From the NCBI GenBank assembly GCA_903894475.1, contig CAITQH010000261.1, positions 1 through 37,153 on the forward strand: a stretch of 37,153 bases of DNA. Reading direction: 5' to 3'. The position numbers were made by a program, and so were the translations under genes. Of this stretch, positions 1-8,918 are shown in pieces (the stretch's first letter is position 1; each line of letters begins with the position of its first letter). Origin of the DNA: an uncultured beta proteobacterium. Lineage in GTDB: Bacteria > Pseudomonadota > Gammaproteobacteria > Burkholderiales > Burkholderiaceae_C. Below the pieces are notes generated by a model. That model worked only from the letters and a program-made list of their open reading frames with translations, was not told the origin of the DNA and made no database searches.

Positions 1-1320
1 AACAAAGTCTATGACGGCACCACCAGCGCGACACTGAACACCAGCACAGCGACGCTCAGCGGTGCGATCAGTGGCGACAACCTGACAGTCGCCGGGGGCG
101 CTGGCGCCTTTGCCGACAAGAACGCGGGAGTGGGCAAGAGCGTGAGCATCACTGGCTTGAGCCTGGGCGGAGTCGATGCCGGCAACTACACATTCGGCAG
201 CACGACAGCCACGACCACAGCAGACATCAGCAAGGCAGCCATCAGCGCTGTGAGCGGCATCACTGCGGCCAACAAAGTCTATGACGGCAACACCAGCGCG
301 ACGCTCAATACGAACGCCGCCACGTTCGGCGGAGAGATCAGCGGCGACGCCCTCACTGTCGTTGGCGGCACCGGAGCCTTTAGCGACAAGAACGCGGGTG
401 CTGGCAAGAGCGTGAGCATCAGCGGCTTGAGCCTGGGTGGGGCCGATGCAGGCAACTACACACTGGGCACGAGCACGGCATCAACCACAGCAGACATCAG
501 CAAGGCAGCCATCAGCGCTGTGAGCGGCATCACTGCGGCCAACAAAGTCTATGACGGCACCACCAGCGCGACACTGAACACCAGCACAGCGACGCTCAGC
601 GGTGCGATCAGTGGCGACAACCTGACAGTCGCCGGGGGCGCTGGCGCCTTTGCCGACAAGAATGCTGGCGTTGGAAAAGCCGTGAGCATCACTGGCTTGA
701 GCCTGGGCGGAGTCGATGCCGGCAACTACACATTCGGCAGCACGACAGCCACGACCACAGCAGACATCAGCAAGGCGGCCATCAGCGCTGTGAGCAGCAT
801 CACGGCGGCCAACAAAGTCTATGACGGCAAGACCAGCGCGACACTGAACACCAGCACAGCGACGCTCAGCGGTGCAATCAGTGGCGACAGCGTGACGGTA
901 GCTGGCGGCAGCGGCGCCTTTGCCGACAAGAACGCGGGAGTGGGCAAGAGCGTGAGCATCACGGGCTTGAGCCTGGGCGGAGCCGATGCAGGCAACTACA
1001 CACTGGGCACAAGCACGGCCACAACCACAGCAGACATCAGCAAGGCCACGATCAGTGGCGTGAGCGGCATCACTGTCAAGGACAAGGTTTACGACGGAAC
1101 CACACTTGCAACGGTGCTCACAACAGGTGCAAGCCTGACCGGTTCGGTCAGTGGCGACCAGGTCACCATCGGCACTCTGAATGCTGCTTTTGCCGATCGC
1201 AACGTAGGCACTGGCAAAGCGGTCAACCTCAGCAACGTGGTGCTGGGCGGTGCGGATTCAGGCAACTACACACTGACCGCAACGCTTGCAACAGCCACCG
1301 GCAACATCACTGTACGGCCG
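1..1320 (+). repeat. Five tandem 270-bp repeats encoding YDG domains
   Basis: The period is exactly 270 bp, with units starting at 1, 271, 541, 811 and 1081. Units 1 and 3 are identical over their first 120 bases and nearly so in their last half. Units 2 and 4 share a different second half (DAGNYTLGTST against DAGNYTFGSTT). Unit 5 is clearly diverged and marks the end of the array. More units probably lie to the left of the window. Confidence 0.95.
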
Positions 1321-2460
1321 CTCTCCACATGGACTGCATCCGGCAGCGGCGCCTGGGGCTCTGCCGGCAACTGGGATGCATTGCCTGATGGTTCCAACGT
1401 CTTGGCGGTTTCGATACCGGCAGGCGTTTCCGTCAGCTATGACGCATCGGCGGCCGCGACGCAACTTCAATCTCTGAGCGTTGCAGGTGGCTTGTCCTTG
1501 ACGGGCGGCGCGCTTTCGATTGCCAGCGGTCTGAGTACATCGCAGTACAGCCAGAGCGGTGGTTCGCTCAGTCTTGCTGGCGCGATGAACGTGAACGCAA
1601 GCTTCAGCCAGACCGGCGGCACCATTGCAGCCAGCGGACCGGTCAGCATTACGCAAGGGGCCGGCAATCTGACGGTTGGCTCTATCAGCGCGCCGACCAT
1701 CAGTCTGGTTGCGCCTGCGGGAAGCATTGGCCAGACTGGCGCGCTGGTGACGACAGGCTTGCTTTCAACGCAATCCTCGGCGAGTACGCTGCTTAACGAT
1801 GCCGGCAACCGGATCAAGGCCTTCAAAGCCGTTAGCAGCGGCACGGGGGACATCGCATTGACCAACGTTGGTGTGATTGATGTGCAGGGCATCAACACGG
1901 CATCGGGCAACATCACGGTGTACAACACTGGAGGCATCAGCACTTCTGGCCCGGTGATTGCCAATGGCGGTGCGGCGAAGATGACTGCCAACAGCCCGCT
2001 GACGATAGGCACCGACGGTGTTACAGCGACCGGCGATATCACATTGGTCGCGACCAATCTGACCAGTGCCGGCAACCTGACCCTCAACGGCGATCTGGTT
2101 TCCAGCGCGGGGGCTGTGGGGCTGAGTGCTGCCAACAATCTTGCGCAAAACAGCAAAGTGTCGGCCGCAATGGGAATTTCGGTGAGTGCGGGTGGGACGT
2201 TGACGCTCGGACCTACTGCTACCAGCTTTGGAAACCCCATCAGCTACAGCAGCCAGGGCGCGCCGGTTGCTGCGCCGCCGGGCTCTCAGACATCAAGCGG
2301 CAGCGCGCCGGCTGACTATGTCGCAGTCTTTCTGACTCAATTTGAAAAGGCGGTCGTTTCGCAGGAAACTGTCAGCGTTGAGCTACCCGGTGTGACTGAC
2401 AAGGAAAAGGAAAAGGAAAAGAAGACGACCACTGCCGAGGGTGAAATATGCTTGCGCTGA
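1..2460 (+). CDS. YDG-repeat filamentous exoprotein (TpsA-like adhesin), 5' end missing
   Basis: The frame is open from base 1, so this is the last 819 codons of a larger gene; the N-terminal secretion domain is outside the window. It begins with five tandem 90-residue repeats starting at 1, 271, 541, 811 and 1081, each opening with NKVYDG or DKVYDG and closing with a DAGNYT-type motif. These features match the YDG domain found in haemagglutinin-like exoproteins. A Gly/Ser/Ala/Thr-rich stretch follows (about 1320-2330), low in charge and suited to a beta-helix or fibre. The end is a charged KEKEKEKK tail. No anchor or LPXTG-like motif is visible. The stop overlaps the FecR gene by 13 bases, and a ShlB-type transporter gene lies two genes on, so two-partner secretion to the cell surface is the likely route. 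The role as an adhesin is inferred; the ligand is unknown. Confidence 0.85.
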   Translation, partial: NKVYDGTTSATLNTSTATLSGAISGDNLTVAGGAGAFADKNAGVGKSVSITGLSLGGVDAGNYTFGSTTATTTADISKAAISAVSGITAANKVYDGNTSATLNTNAATFGGEISGDALTVVGGTGAFSDKNAGAGKSVSISGLSLGGADAGNYTLGTSTASTTADISKAAISAVSGITAANKVYDGTTSATLNTSTATLSGAISGDNLTVAGGAGAFADKNAGVGKAVSITGLSLGGVDAGNYTFGSTTATTTADISKAAISAVSSITAANKVYDGKTSATLNTSTATLSGAISGDSVTVAGGSGAFADKNAGVGKSVSITGLSLGGADAGNYTLGTSTATTTADISKATISGVSGITVKDKVYDGTTLATVLTTGASLTGSVSGDQVTIGTLNAAFADRNVGTGKAVNLSNVVLGGADSGNYTLTATLATATGNITVRPLSTWTASGSGAWGSAGNWDALPDGSNVLAVSIPAGVSVSYDASAAATQLQSLSVAGGLSLTGGALSIASGLSTSQYSQSGGSLSLAGAMNVNASFSQTGGTIAASGPVSITQGAGNLTVGSISAPTISLVAPAGSIGQTGALVTTGLLSTQSSASTLLNDAGNRIKAFKAVSSGTGDIALTNVGVIDVQGINTASGNITVYNTGGISTSGPVIANGGAAKMTANSPLTIGTDGVTATGDITLVATNLTSAGNLTLNGDLVSSAGAVGLSAANNLAQNSKVSAAMGISVSAGGTLTLGPTATSFGNPISYSSQGAPVAAPPGSQTSSGSAPADYVAVFLTQFEKAVVSQETVSVELPGVTDKEKEKEKKTTTAEGEICLR

Positions 2461-3806
2461 TCGGAGTGAGGACGGTGCAGCTTTGGCGCAGACTGGTTCT
2501 GGGTAGTCTGTTCCTGACGGTGTGTCTGGGGGCGCTGGCGCAACCCGCCGGCGAAGTTGAATTCGCCCGTGGCGTTGGTTTTGCCCAGACCGAGGGGCAG
2601 TTGCCGCGTATTCTGGGCAAGGGATTGCGGCTCATGGAGGGTGACCGCCTGACGATAGCGGAAGATTCAGCGGCCATCATCAAACTGCAGGATGGAACGC
2701 GTATGACGCTGCGGCCCAATTCCGAAATGATCGTTCAGTTGTATCGGTTCAAGGAGGGAGCTGAGGACAACAGCATGGTCTTGCAGTTGCTGCGCGGAGG
2801 CTTTCGGGCTGTCACGGGTTCGATTTCAAAGGATTCACCGGACGCTGCCAGGATCCAGACTGCCAACGCCACCGTGGGTATCCACGGAACCGACTTTGAC
2901 GCCCGTTTATGTGGCCAGGACTGCAAGGCCGAATCCTCCAAGGTGACCGAGAAGGCGCGACCGAACGCCATAGCGGCGAGTGCCAAGTTGATCTCGGCGC
3001 AAGGAGAGATCAGTGCAACCGACAGCAATGGGACCAAGCGCAAACTGGTGGAGGGCGCCAGCGTTTACCAGGGTGATACGGTGGAGACCGGCGCAGTCAG
3101 CAAGGGCGTACTGATCTTTCGCGATGAAAGTCGCCTGACCCTGGGCGCCAGTACACACTTCAAGGTTGACGGTTTTGTCTTTGATGAGAAGAATCCGACG
3201 GAAGGGCGTTTTTTTGTCTCTCTGCTGCGCGGTTCCATGCGCGCCCTGACCGGCTTGATTGGCAAGGCGAACAATCGAAACGTTGGTTTCACTACGGACA
3301 CTGCGACCATCGGGATTCGGGGCACCGGGCTTGATCTGGATTGCGCAAGCGCTGGCAGTTGCAGTTTCTTTACCTGGCTGGGCACGATTGTGGTTTCACC
3401 GAAGGGGCAGACGGCATTGCAGATACTGCAGGCCGGACAGGGATTGTTTGTCAGTCGTACCGAGATCCGACCGCTGACGGCGCCAACGCTTGAAAGGCTG
3501 CAAAGGCCCGACACCGTTCCGGTCAACATGAAGCAGTTGTTCATCAGCGGCGGCGTGTCACCTGATGAGGTGGGGCTGTTCGTCACCGTGCGGGATGGGC
3601 ACATTGAGGTGACCTCATCATCGGAGACCCTTCAACTCGGACGCGGAGAAACCGGCTTTGCCGCCAGCGATGGCCGGACGGGACGCCCGGTGGATACACC
3701 CTTGTTCATCCAGTTGGACAAAGTGCCCTTGCCCAACAGTCCAAATCCGATGTTGCTGAGCGTCGTCGGGGACGTCAAGAATCGGTCCAATAACCTATGT
3801 CGTTAG
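2448..3806 (+). CDS. Periplasmic protein with two FecR domains
   Basis: This 452-residue protein has an N-terminal hydrophobic signal segment (about residues 13-31, ending near GALAQ). Two FecR-type domains follow, at about 65-150 and 209-297. Each has the usual run of beta strands and closes with the family's glycine motif: VGIHGTDFD at 143-151 and IGIRGTGLDL at 288-297. Cysteine pairs after each motif (C155/C159 and C299/C304) could form disulfides in the periplasm. In the classical system FecR is an inner-membrane sigma regulator, but no FecI-like sigma gene or cytoplasmic anti-sigma part is seen here, so that role is unlikely. The ATG overlaps the exoprotein stop (ATGCTTGCGCTGA) after a GAGGGTGA ribosome site. 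A helper or sensor for the neighbouring secretion system and cyclase is inferred. Confidence 0.85.
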   Translation: MLALIGVRTVQLWRRLVLGSLFLTVCLGALAQPAGEVEFARGVGFAQTEGQLPRILGKGLRLMEGDRLTIAEDSAAIIKLQDGTRMTLRPNSEMIVQLYRFKEGAEDNSMVLQLLRGGFRAVTGSISKDSPDAARIQTANATVGIHGTDFDARLCGQDCKAESSKVTEKARPNAIAASAKLISAQGEISATDSNGTKRKLVEGASVYQGDTVETGAVSKGVLIFRDESRLTLGASTHFKVDGFVFDEKNPTEGRFFVSLLRGSMRALTGLIGKANNRNVGFTTDTATIGIRGTGLDLDCASAGSCSFFTWLGTIVVSPKGQTALQILQAGQGLFVSRTEIRPLTAPTLERLQRPDTVPVNMKQLFISGGVSPDEVGLFVTVRDGHIEVTSSSETLQLGRGETGFAASDGRTGRPVDTPLFIQLDKVPLPNSPNPMLLSVVGDVKNRSNNLCR

Positions 3807-3820
3807 AGGTGGTGTTTTCC

Positions 3821-5416
3821 ATGCAAAGTTTGTCAAGGACCGTCGTAACTGCATCGGCCTTCCTGGTGTGGCATGGCATCGGCATGGCTCAGCAGGCCAT
3901 GCCTGAGGCCACGGGGGCGACGGCGCGCTTTCCCATCAAGGGTTTTGAAGTCCTTGGCGAAAGCCCATTGTCCAGAGAAGAGTCTTCACGCGTATTGGCA
4001 CCTTTTATCGGACCGGATGGAACCTTGGTTACTCTGCAGAAGGCCACAGCCGCGCTGGAGGCTGAGCTCAAAGCCAGGGGTTTTGCCTTGCTCAGGGTTT
4101 CGCTGCCACCGCAGGACGTGGGCGACAAGGTTACCTTGCAGGTAGTGAAGTTTGTCATTGGCAAGGTCACTGTGGAGGGGCAGTCCCAATACAGCGAGAC
4201 CAACATTCGCGCCAGTGTGCCCGAGTTGCGCGAAGGTCAGGCACCCAATTTCAGACAACTGGCTGTGCAGACGGCGATTGCCAACGAGAGCCAGGGCAAG
4301 CAGCTGCAGGTATCACTGAAGGAGTCGGAGGAAGCTGACAAGATTGACGCCAGACTCCTGGTAAGCGAATCCAGACCCCTGCATTTTTCGGCCAGTCTGT
4401 CGAACACGGGATCGGAATCCACCGGCCAGGATCGATTGTCACTGATAGCCAGCCACTCCAATTTGTTCGATCTGGACCATCAGTTTTCTGTTGCCTACAC
4501 GACCTCTGTTGAGCGGGTCAAGGATGTCAAGCAGCTGGGCTTGAATTACCGCATTCCTCTGTATCGACAGGGCGGAGTGATTGGTCTGGCTTACACCAGT
4601 TCCGATGTGGTCGGAAATTTTGGCACTTTCAACAGCACCGGTGCCGGGCAGACACTGGGCCTTAACTACAGCCATTATCTGGAACCCGATGGTGGACGCC
4701 GAAGCCATGTGACGCTCGCGCTGGATCAGAAGCTGTTCAACGTCTCGATGGTCAATGAGGTACCGGTGCCGGGTCAGCTTGAGCGGGGCAGCCGACCGCT
4801 GACCCTGGGCTATACCGTGCGGGTTGAGTCGGACACTTCGGTATGGGGCTACAACTCAGACCTGGCCGTCAATTTGCCGGGAAGCAGGGGTAACAATCTG
4901 GCGGCCTATCAGAGCGAAGATCTTCGAATCAGCAATGAATACTGGAAGTTGATACGTGGTGGTGCGAATTACTTGAGTTCGTTTGCGTCAGACTGGACCT
5001 GGGGGATTCGGGGGCAGTTTCAGTACAGCGCAGACGTGCTGATTTCTGGTGAGAAATTTGGCCTGGGCGGCAGCTCGTCGGTGCGCGGTACCGGTGAGCG
5101 CGTCATCGCGGGGGACAGCGGATTGTTTGCTTCGCTGGAGATCACCAGCCCCGAGCTCACTGCGGGACTGCGCGGGATTGGTTTCCTCGATGCCGGTTGG
5201 TTGCGTAACAACAACCCGGATGCCAGCACGAACAAGCCGGGCGATGATCGTTTGCTCAGTATTGGCCTTGGGCTGCGCTACGTCTGGGGCTCTTACGCGG
5301 TCACCGCGGACTGGGGCAGGTTGATTACTGGGAGCGTCCTGCCAGTCACCAGCGGCGCCGGCATTCCCCAGTCCGGCGATCAAAAACTTCACATCAATTT
5401 GACAGCCAGTTTTTGA
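3821..5416 (+). CDS. ShlB/FhaC/HecB-family two-partner secretion transporter (TpsB)
   Basis: An outer-membrane Omp85-superfamily pore that exports a TpsA exoprotein. The 531-residue product has a signal peptide (cleavage likely near GIGMAQQA). A POTRA-type region follows at roughly residues 35-110, containing FEVLGESPLS and the later VEGQSQYSE strand. The remainder is a large beta barrel rich in alternating aromatic residues that ends in Phe (NLTASF), the normal terminal signal for barrel insertion. A motif near residue 415 (FGLGGSSSVRGT) matches the family's conserved VRGY-type motif. The ATG at 3821 is preferred because AGAGGTGG lies 9 bases upstream. An earlier in-frame ATG at 3797, overlapping the FecR stop, has no ribosome site but could permit coupling. 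The natural substrate is most likely the exoprotein encoded two genes upstream. Confidence 0.9.
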   Translation: MQSLSRTVVTASAFLVWHGIGMAQQAMPEATGATARFPIKGFEVLGESPLSREESSRVLAPFIGPDGTLVTLQKATAALEAELKARGFALLRVSLPPQDVGDKVTLQVVKFVIGKVTVEGQSQYSETNIRASVPELREGQAPNFRQLAVQTAIANESQGKQLQVSLKESEEADKIDARLLVSESRPLHFSASLSNTGSESTGQDRLSLIASHSNLFDLDHQFSVAYTTSVERVKDVKQLGLNYRIPLYRQGGVIGLAYTSSDVVGNFGTFNSTGAGQTLGLNYSHYLEPDGGRRSHVTLALDQKLFNVSMVNEVPVPGQLERGSRPLTLGYTVRVESDTSVWGYNSDLAVNLPGSRGNNLAAYQSEDLRISNEYWKLIRGGANYLSSFASDWTWGIRGQFQYSADVLISGEKFGLGGSSSVRGTGERVIAGDSGLFASLEITSPELTAGLRGIGFLDAGWLRNNNPDASTNKPGDDRLLSIGLGLRYVWGSYAVTADWGRLITGSVLPVTSGAGIPQSGDQKLHINLTASF

Positions 5417-5430
5417 GTTTGGTCTTGCAG

Positions 5431-7665
5431 ATGAAATTCGCCGGTTACCTCAAACGCCATGGCAGGCGCATCGGACTCAGCCTGCTGATCACGCTGCCGC
5501 TGCTGCTCAGTGCCGCTGGCGTTTTGAATCTCAATTTCATGCGGGTTCTTGAAAATTACGTCTACGACACGAAGCTCAAGCTGACCATGCCGGGTTATCC
5601 GGACCCACGCGTGGTGATTGTTGACATTGACGAAAAGAGTTTGCAGGAACAGGGTCGCTGGCCCTGGCCACGCAACAAGGTGGCCAAAATGGTCGATCTG
5701 CTGTTTGAACGTTATCAGATTGATGTGCTCGGATTTGACGTCCTCTTTGCCGAGCGGGACGAAAGCTCGGGCTTGAAATCGCTGGAGGCCTTGGCGCAAA
5801 GCGAACTCAGCGCTAACCCGGCTTTCAATGCCACCCTGAACAGGCTCAGACCCCAGCTCAACTATGATCAAGTTTTTGCCGACAGTCTGAAGAACCGGCG
5901 CGTGGTGCTGGGCTATTACTTTCGCAATGAAATGGAGCAGGGCTCCAGCGTGGGCACTTTGCCAGCACCCGTTCTGGCACAAGGGAGTTTTGATGAAGCG
6001 TCTGTCAGTCCCTGGCGAGCCACCGCGTTTGCAGCGAATCTCCCGGAATTGCAGGCAAGTGCTGCCGGTGGCGGCTTTTTCTCTTTCCCCTTGATTGATA
6101 CTGATGGCAAGTTCCGGCGTATCGCCTTGCTGCAGGAATACAAGGGTTCGATCTACGAAGCGCTGGGTCTTGCGGTAGCGAGAGCGTACTTGCGGGAGTC
6201 CAGAATCAGCTTTCATCATGGCTTTGGCGGAGCTGGCGCTGGGGCCTTGGAGTCGCTCAAGATCAGCGCTCGGCAGTTCATTCCCGTTGACGCGGACGTC
6301 GCTGCCCTGATCCCGTTTCGAGGTCCGAAGAAAAGTTTTCCCTATATTTCGGCCAGCGATGTGCTGAATGGAAAGGTCCTCCCGGAGATGCTGCGCAAGG
6401 CCATTGTTCTGGTTGGCTCCACCGCGCCCGGCTTGATGGACCTGCGGACAACGCCGGTGGGCGACGTCTACCCCGGGGTGGAAATGCATGCCAACCTGAT
6501 CGCAGGAATTATTGATGACAACATCAAGGAACGCCCTGACCTTTCAGCCGAATTTGAGTTTGCGTCGCTTCTTTTGGTAGGCGTGCTGATGGCCTTTCTG
6601 TTGCCGTCGCGCAAGCCAATGGGGGCAACGCTGGTCTGGCTGGCAGTCATGGGCGCGTTGCTGGCGGGCAATTCCAGTGCGTGGCAGTTCTTCAACCTGG
6701 ACTTGCCGGTGGCGTCCCTTCTGCTGCTCGCTACCGCACTGTTCCTGTTCGACATGGCATACGGCTATTTCGTTGAGGACCATGGAAAGCGCCTGCTGAC
6801 CGGTCTGTTCGGCCAGTACGTACCTCCGGAGCTGGTGGACGAAATGGCGAAAGACCCGGGCGCTTACTCGCTGGAGGGCGAAAGCCGGGAACTGACGGTG
6901 CTGTTCTCCGACGTGCGCGGCTTCACCACGATCTCCGAAGGACTGGACCCGACGCAGCTGACGCAGTTGATGAATGAATATCTGACACCGATGACGCACG
7001 TGATTCACCAGCATCGCGGCACCATCGACAAGTACATGGGGGACGCCATCATGGCGTTCTGGGGTGCTCCCTTGCGTGACCCGCAGCACGCCCGCCATGC
7101 ATTGCTGGCAGGCCTGGAGATGCTCGCCAGGTTGGAGGGACTGCAGGACCACTTCAAGGCCAAGGGCTGGCCGCCGATCAAGATCGGCGTCGGGCTGAAC
7201 ACCGGCGAAATGACGGTCGGCAACATGGGCTCTGAATTTCGATTGGCCTATACGGTGATGGGAGACGCCGTCAATCTGGGCTCGCGGCTTGAAGGTCTGA
7301 CCAAGGAATATGGCGTGCAGATCATGGTCAGCGAGTTCACCCGCGCCGCCGTGCCGGACTTTGTGTACCGCGAGCTTGACCGGGTGCGCGTGAAAGGCAA
7401 GGACAAACCGGTTGGAATTTTCGAGCCGGTTTGCGCGCAGGGTGAAGAACCGGCTGGTCTGCTCGAAGAACTTGCGCTCTACCAAGTGGCCCTGTGCTCG
7501 TACCGTGAACAGGCCTGGCAGCAGGCTGCGGAGCAGTTTGCCCAGTTGCAAACACTCCATCCCCAGCGTTATCTGTATCAGGTGTATGCAAAACGCATCA
7601 CTTACCTGCGCGAATCTCCCCCCGGCCCTGATTGGGACAGTGCCTTTACCTTCACAACCAAGTGA
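5431..7665 (+). CDS. CHASE2-domain membrane adenylate/guanylate cyclase
   Basis: The 744-residue protein has one N-terminal membrane helix (about 14-32), a large extracytoplasmic CHASE2 sensor region (about 40-370), three closely spaced membrane helices (about 375-450) and a C-terminal class III nucleotide cyclase domain (about 485-660). Visible catalytic residues are the metal ligands D494 (in FSDVRGF) and D538 (in DKYMGD), the purine-binding K534 and T608, and the transition-state N615 and R619 (in GDAVNLGSR). The full set argues for an active enzyme, and Lys plus Thr favours ATP over GTP. The start is the ATG at 5431; a TTG at 5413 overlapping the transporter stop would add six residues. 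Packing directly behind the secretion genes suggests that an envelope signal is converted to cAMP, which is an inference. Confidence 0.9.
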   Translation: MKFAGYLKRHGRRIGLSLLITLPLLLSAAGVLNLNFMRVLENYVYDTKLKLTMPGYPDPRVVIVDIDEKSLQEQGRWPWPRNKVAKMVDLLFERYQIDVLGFDVLFAERDESSGLKSLEALAQSELSANPAFNATLNRLRPQLNYDQVFADSLKNRRVVLGYYFRNEMEQGSSVGTLPAPVLAQGSFDEASVSPWRATAFAANLPELQASAAGGGFFSFPLIDTDGKFRRIALLQEYKGSIYEALGLAVARAYLRESRISFHHGFGGAGAGALESLKISARQFIPVDADVAALIPFRGPKKSFPYISASDVLNGKVLPEMLRKAIVLVGSTAPGLMDLRTTPVGDVYPGVEMHANLIAGIIDDNIKERPDLSAEFEFASLLLVGVLMAFLLPSRKPMGATLVWLAVMGALLAGNSSAWQFFNLDLPVASLLLLATALFLFDMAYGYFVEDHGKRLLTGLFGQYVPPELVDEMAKDPGAYSLEGESRELTVLFSDVRGFTTISEGLDPTQLTQLMNEYLTPMTHVIHQHRGTIDKYMGDAIMAFWGAPLRDPQHARHALLAGLEMLARLEGLQDHFKAKGWPPIKIGVGLNTGEMTVGNMGSEFRLAYTVMGDAVNLGSRLEGLTKEYGVQIMVSEFTRAAVPDFVYRELDRVRVKGKDKPVGIFEPVCAQGEEPAGLLEELALYQVALCSYREQAWQQAAEQFAQLQTLHPQRYLYQVYAKRITYLRESPPGPDWDSAFTFTTK

Positions 7666-7700
7666 GTGCGCAATAATTCACGTTTTGGGGTAACTTCAAT

Positions 7701-8114
7701 ATGGCAGGTTTGCAAGCTGGCGCTCCGGCGCCGAAGGCTCTCACGGTGCATAGTCAGTCCAGAGTGCTGGAGGTGAGTTTCGCCGATGGCGCGGAGTTTC
7801 GCATTCCGTTCGAACTGATGCGGGTGTACTCACCCTCGGCCGATGTGCAGGGTCACGGGCCCGGGCAGGAGGTTCTGCAGACCGGCAAGCGCGACGTGCT
7901 TTTGACCGGGCTGGAGCCGGTGGGCAACTACGCCGTGCAGCCAACCTTTTCGGATGGACATGACACCGGGATTTATTCCTGGGACTATCTCTACTTTCTC
8001 GGCTCAAAGCAGGATCAGTTGTGGGCGGACTACACGGCGCGCCTGAGCGCCGCCGGGGTCGAGCGCGACGCGCCCATGCCGGCCAAGGCGACGCCTGCTT
8101 GCGCCAGCCACTGA
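7701..8114 (+). CDS. DUF971 family protein (gamma-butyrobetaine hydroxylase-like N-terminal domain)
   Basis: A 137-residue cytoplasmic protein made almost entirely of one DUF971 domain. It has an N-terminal strand region (VLEVSFADGAEFRIPFELMRVYSPSA), a central VGNYAVQPTFSDGHDTGIYSWDYL segment typical of the family, and a short Ala/Pro tail. The same fold forms the N-terminus of carnitine-pathway hydroxylases, but the catalytic domain is absent here. The start follows a GGGGTAA site. It lies 15 bases before ubiE, an arrangement common in Burkholderiales, which suggests cotranscription with the ubiquinone genes. The exact function is not established. Confidence 0.88.
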   Translation: MAGLQAGAPAPKALTVHSQSRVLEVSFADGAEFRIPFELMRVYSPSADVQGHGPGQEVLQTGKRDVLLTGLEPVGNYAVQPTFSDGHDTGIYSWDYLYFLGSKQDQLWADYTARLSAAGVERDAPMPAKATPACASH

Positions 8115-8129
8115 ATTAACATCGCAGCC

Positions 8130-8861
8130 ATGACAACAACACATTTTGGTTATCGAACGGTGGATGAAGCCGAAAAGGCCAAGCACGTGCGTGGCGTATT
8201 TGATTCGGTGGCACCCAAGTACGACCTGATGAACGACCTGATGTCGATGGGCATGCACCGTGCCTGGAAGGCCTTCACGGTGCTGGTGGCGAATCTGCGT
8301 GAGGGAGACCAGGTGCTTGATATTGCCGGTGGCACGGGTGACCTGGCGCTGGCTTTTTCCAAAAAGGTGGGCAAGAGCGGACGCGTCGTGCATACCGACA
8401 TCAACGAAGCCATGCTGCGTACCGGTCGCGACCGCTTGCTCGATGCCGGTGTGGTCTTGCCAACCCTGGTTTGCGACGCCGAAAAGTTGCCTTTTGCGGA
8501 TAAGCATTTTGATCTTGTGAGTGTGGCTTTCGGTCTGCGCAATATGACGCACAAGGATCTCGCGCTGACCGAGATGAATCGGGTGCTCAAGCCGGGCGGC
8601 AAGTTGCTGGTGCTCGAGTTCTCTAAAGTTGCGCCGCCACTGGAAAAAGCTTACGACTGGTATTCGTTCAATATCCTGCCCAAGCTGGGCAAGCTGGTGG
8701 CAGGGGATGACGCCAGCTATCGCTATCTGGCTGAGTCCATCCGCATGCACCCGGGGCAGCAGGCGCTCAAAGAATTGATGAAAACGTGTGGATTTGGTCA
8801 CGTCGATTACCACAATCTCACGGGTGGCCTGGTGGCCCTTCACGTTGGAATCAAATGCTGA
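8130..8861 (+). CDS. ubiE: Ubiquinone/menaquinone C-methyltransferase UbiE
   Basis: SAM-dependent C-methyltransferase that adds the ring methyl group in ubiquinone synthesis (and in menaquinone synthesis where that pathway exists). The 243-residue length fits the family. The family start [31 protein letters not shown] is clear. The SAM-binding glycine motif is [13 protein letters not shown] (about residues 61-73), followed by DINEAML and the AFGLRNM and [10 protein letters not shown] motifs. No membrane helix is seen; the enzyme acts at the membrane face. It sits between the DUF971 gene and the Tim44-domain gene, with ubiJ and ubiB just beyond, matching the ubiE-ubiJ-ubiB cluster of other proteobacteria with one insertion. 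Confidence 0.97.
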   Translation: MTTTHFGYRTVDEAEKAKHVRGVFDSVAPKYDLMNDLMSMGMHRAWKAFTVLVANLREGDQVLDIAGGTGDLALAFSKKVGKSGRVVHTDINEAMLRTGRDRLLDAGVVLPTLVCDAEKLPFADKHFDLVSVAFGLRNMTHKDLALTEMNRVLKPGGKLLVLEFSKVAPPLEKAYDWYSFNILPKLGKLVAGDDASYRYLAESIRMHPGQQALKELMKTCGFGHVDYHNLTGGLVALHVGIKC

Positions 8862-8918
8862 AGCTTGAGATTTTGCCTGCAGGCCTCATATAAGAACTTT
8901 AATGTTTTGGGAGATGTC

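Noticed and set aside
1-1320. Regular repeats considered as a CRISPR array
   Set aside because: The period is 270 bp, fully coding and without unique spacers; these are protein-domain repeats.
2440-3806. Cys-(Leu)-Arg ends of both the exoprotein and the FecR protein as a shared sorting signal
   Set aside because: In both, the Cys codon arises from reading the next gene's overlapping ATG one frame over (ATGC, ATGT), so the likeness follows from gene overlap.
5389-7560. Two long antisense frames (366 and 338 codons) across the CHASE2 cyclase gene
   Set aside because: The composition is typical of shadow frames (many Gln, His, Arg), with no ribosome sites or domains, opposite a well-supported cyclase.
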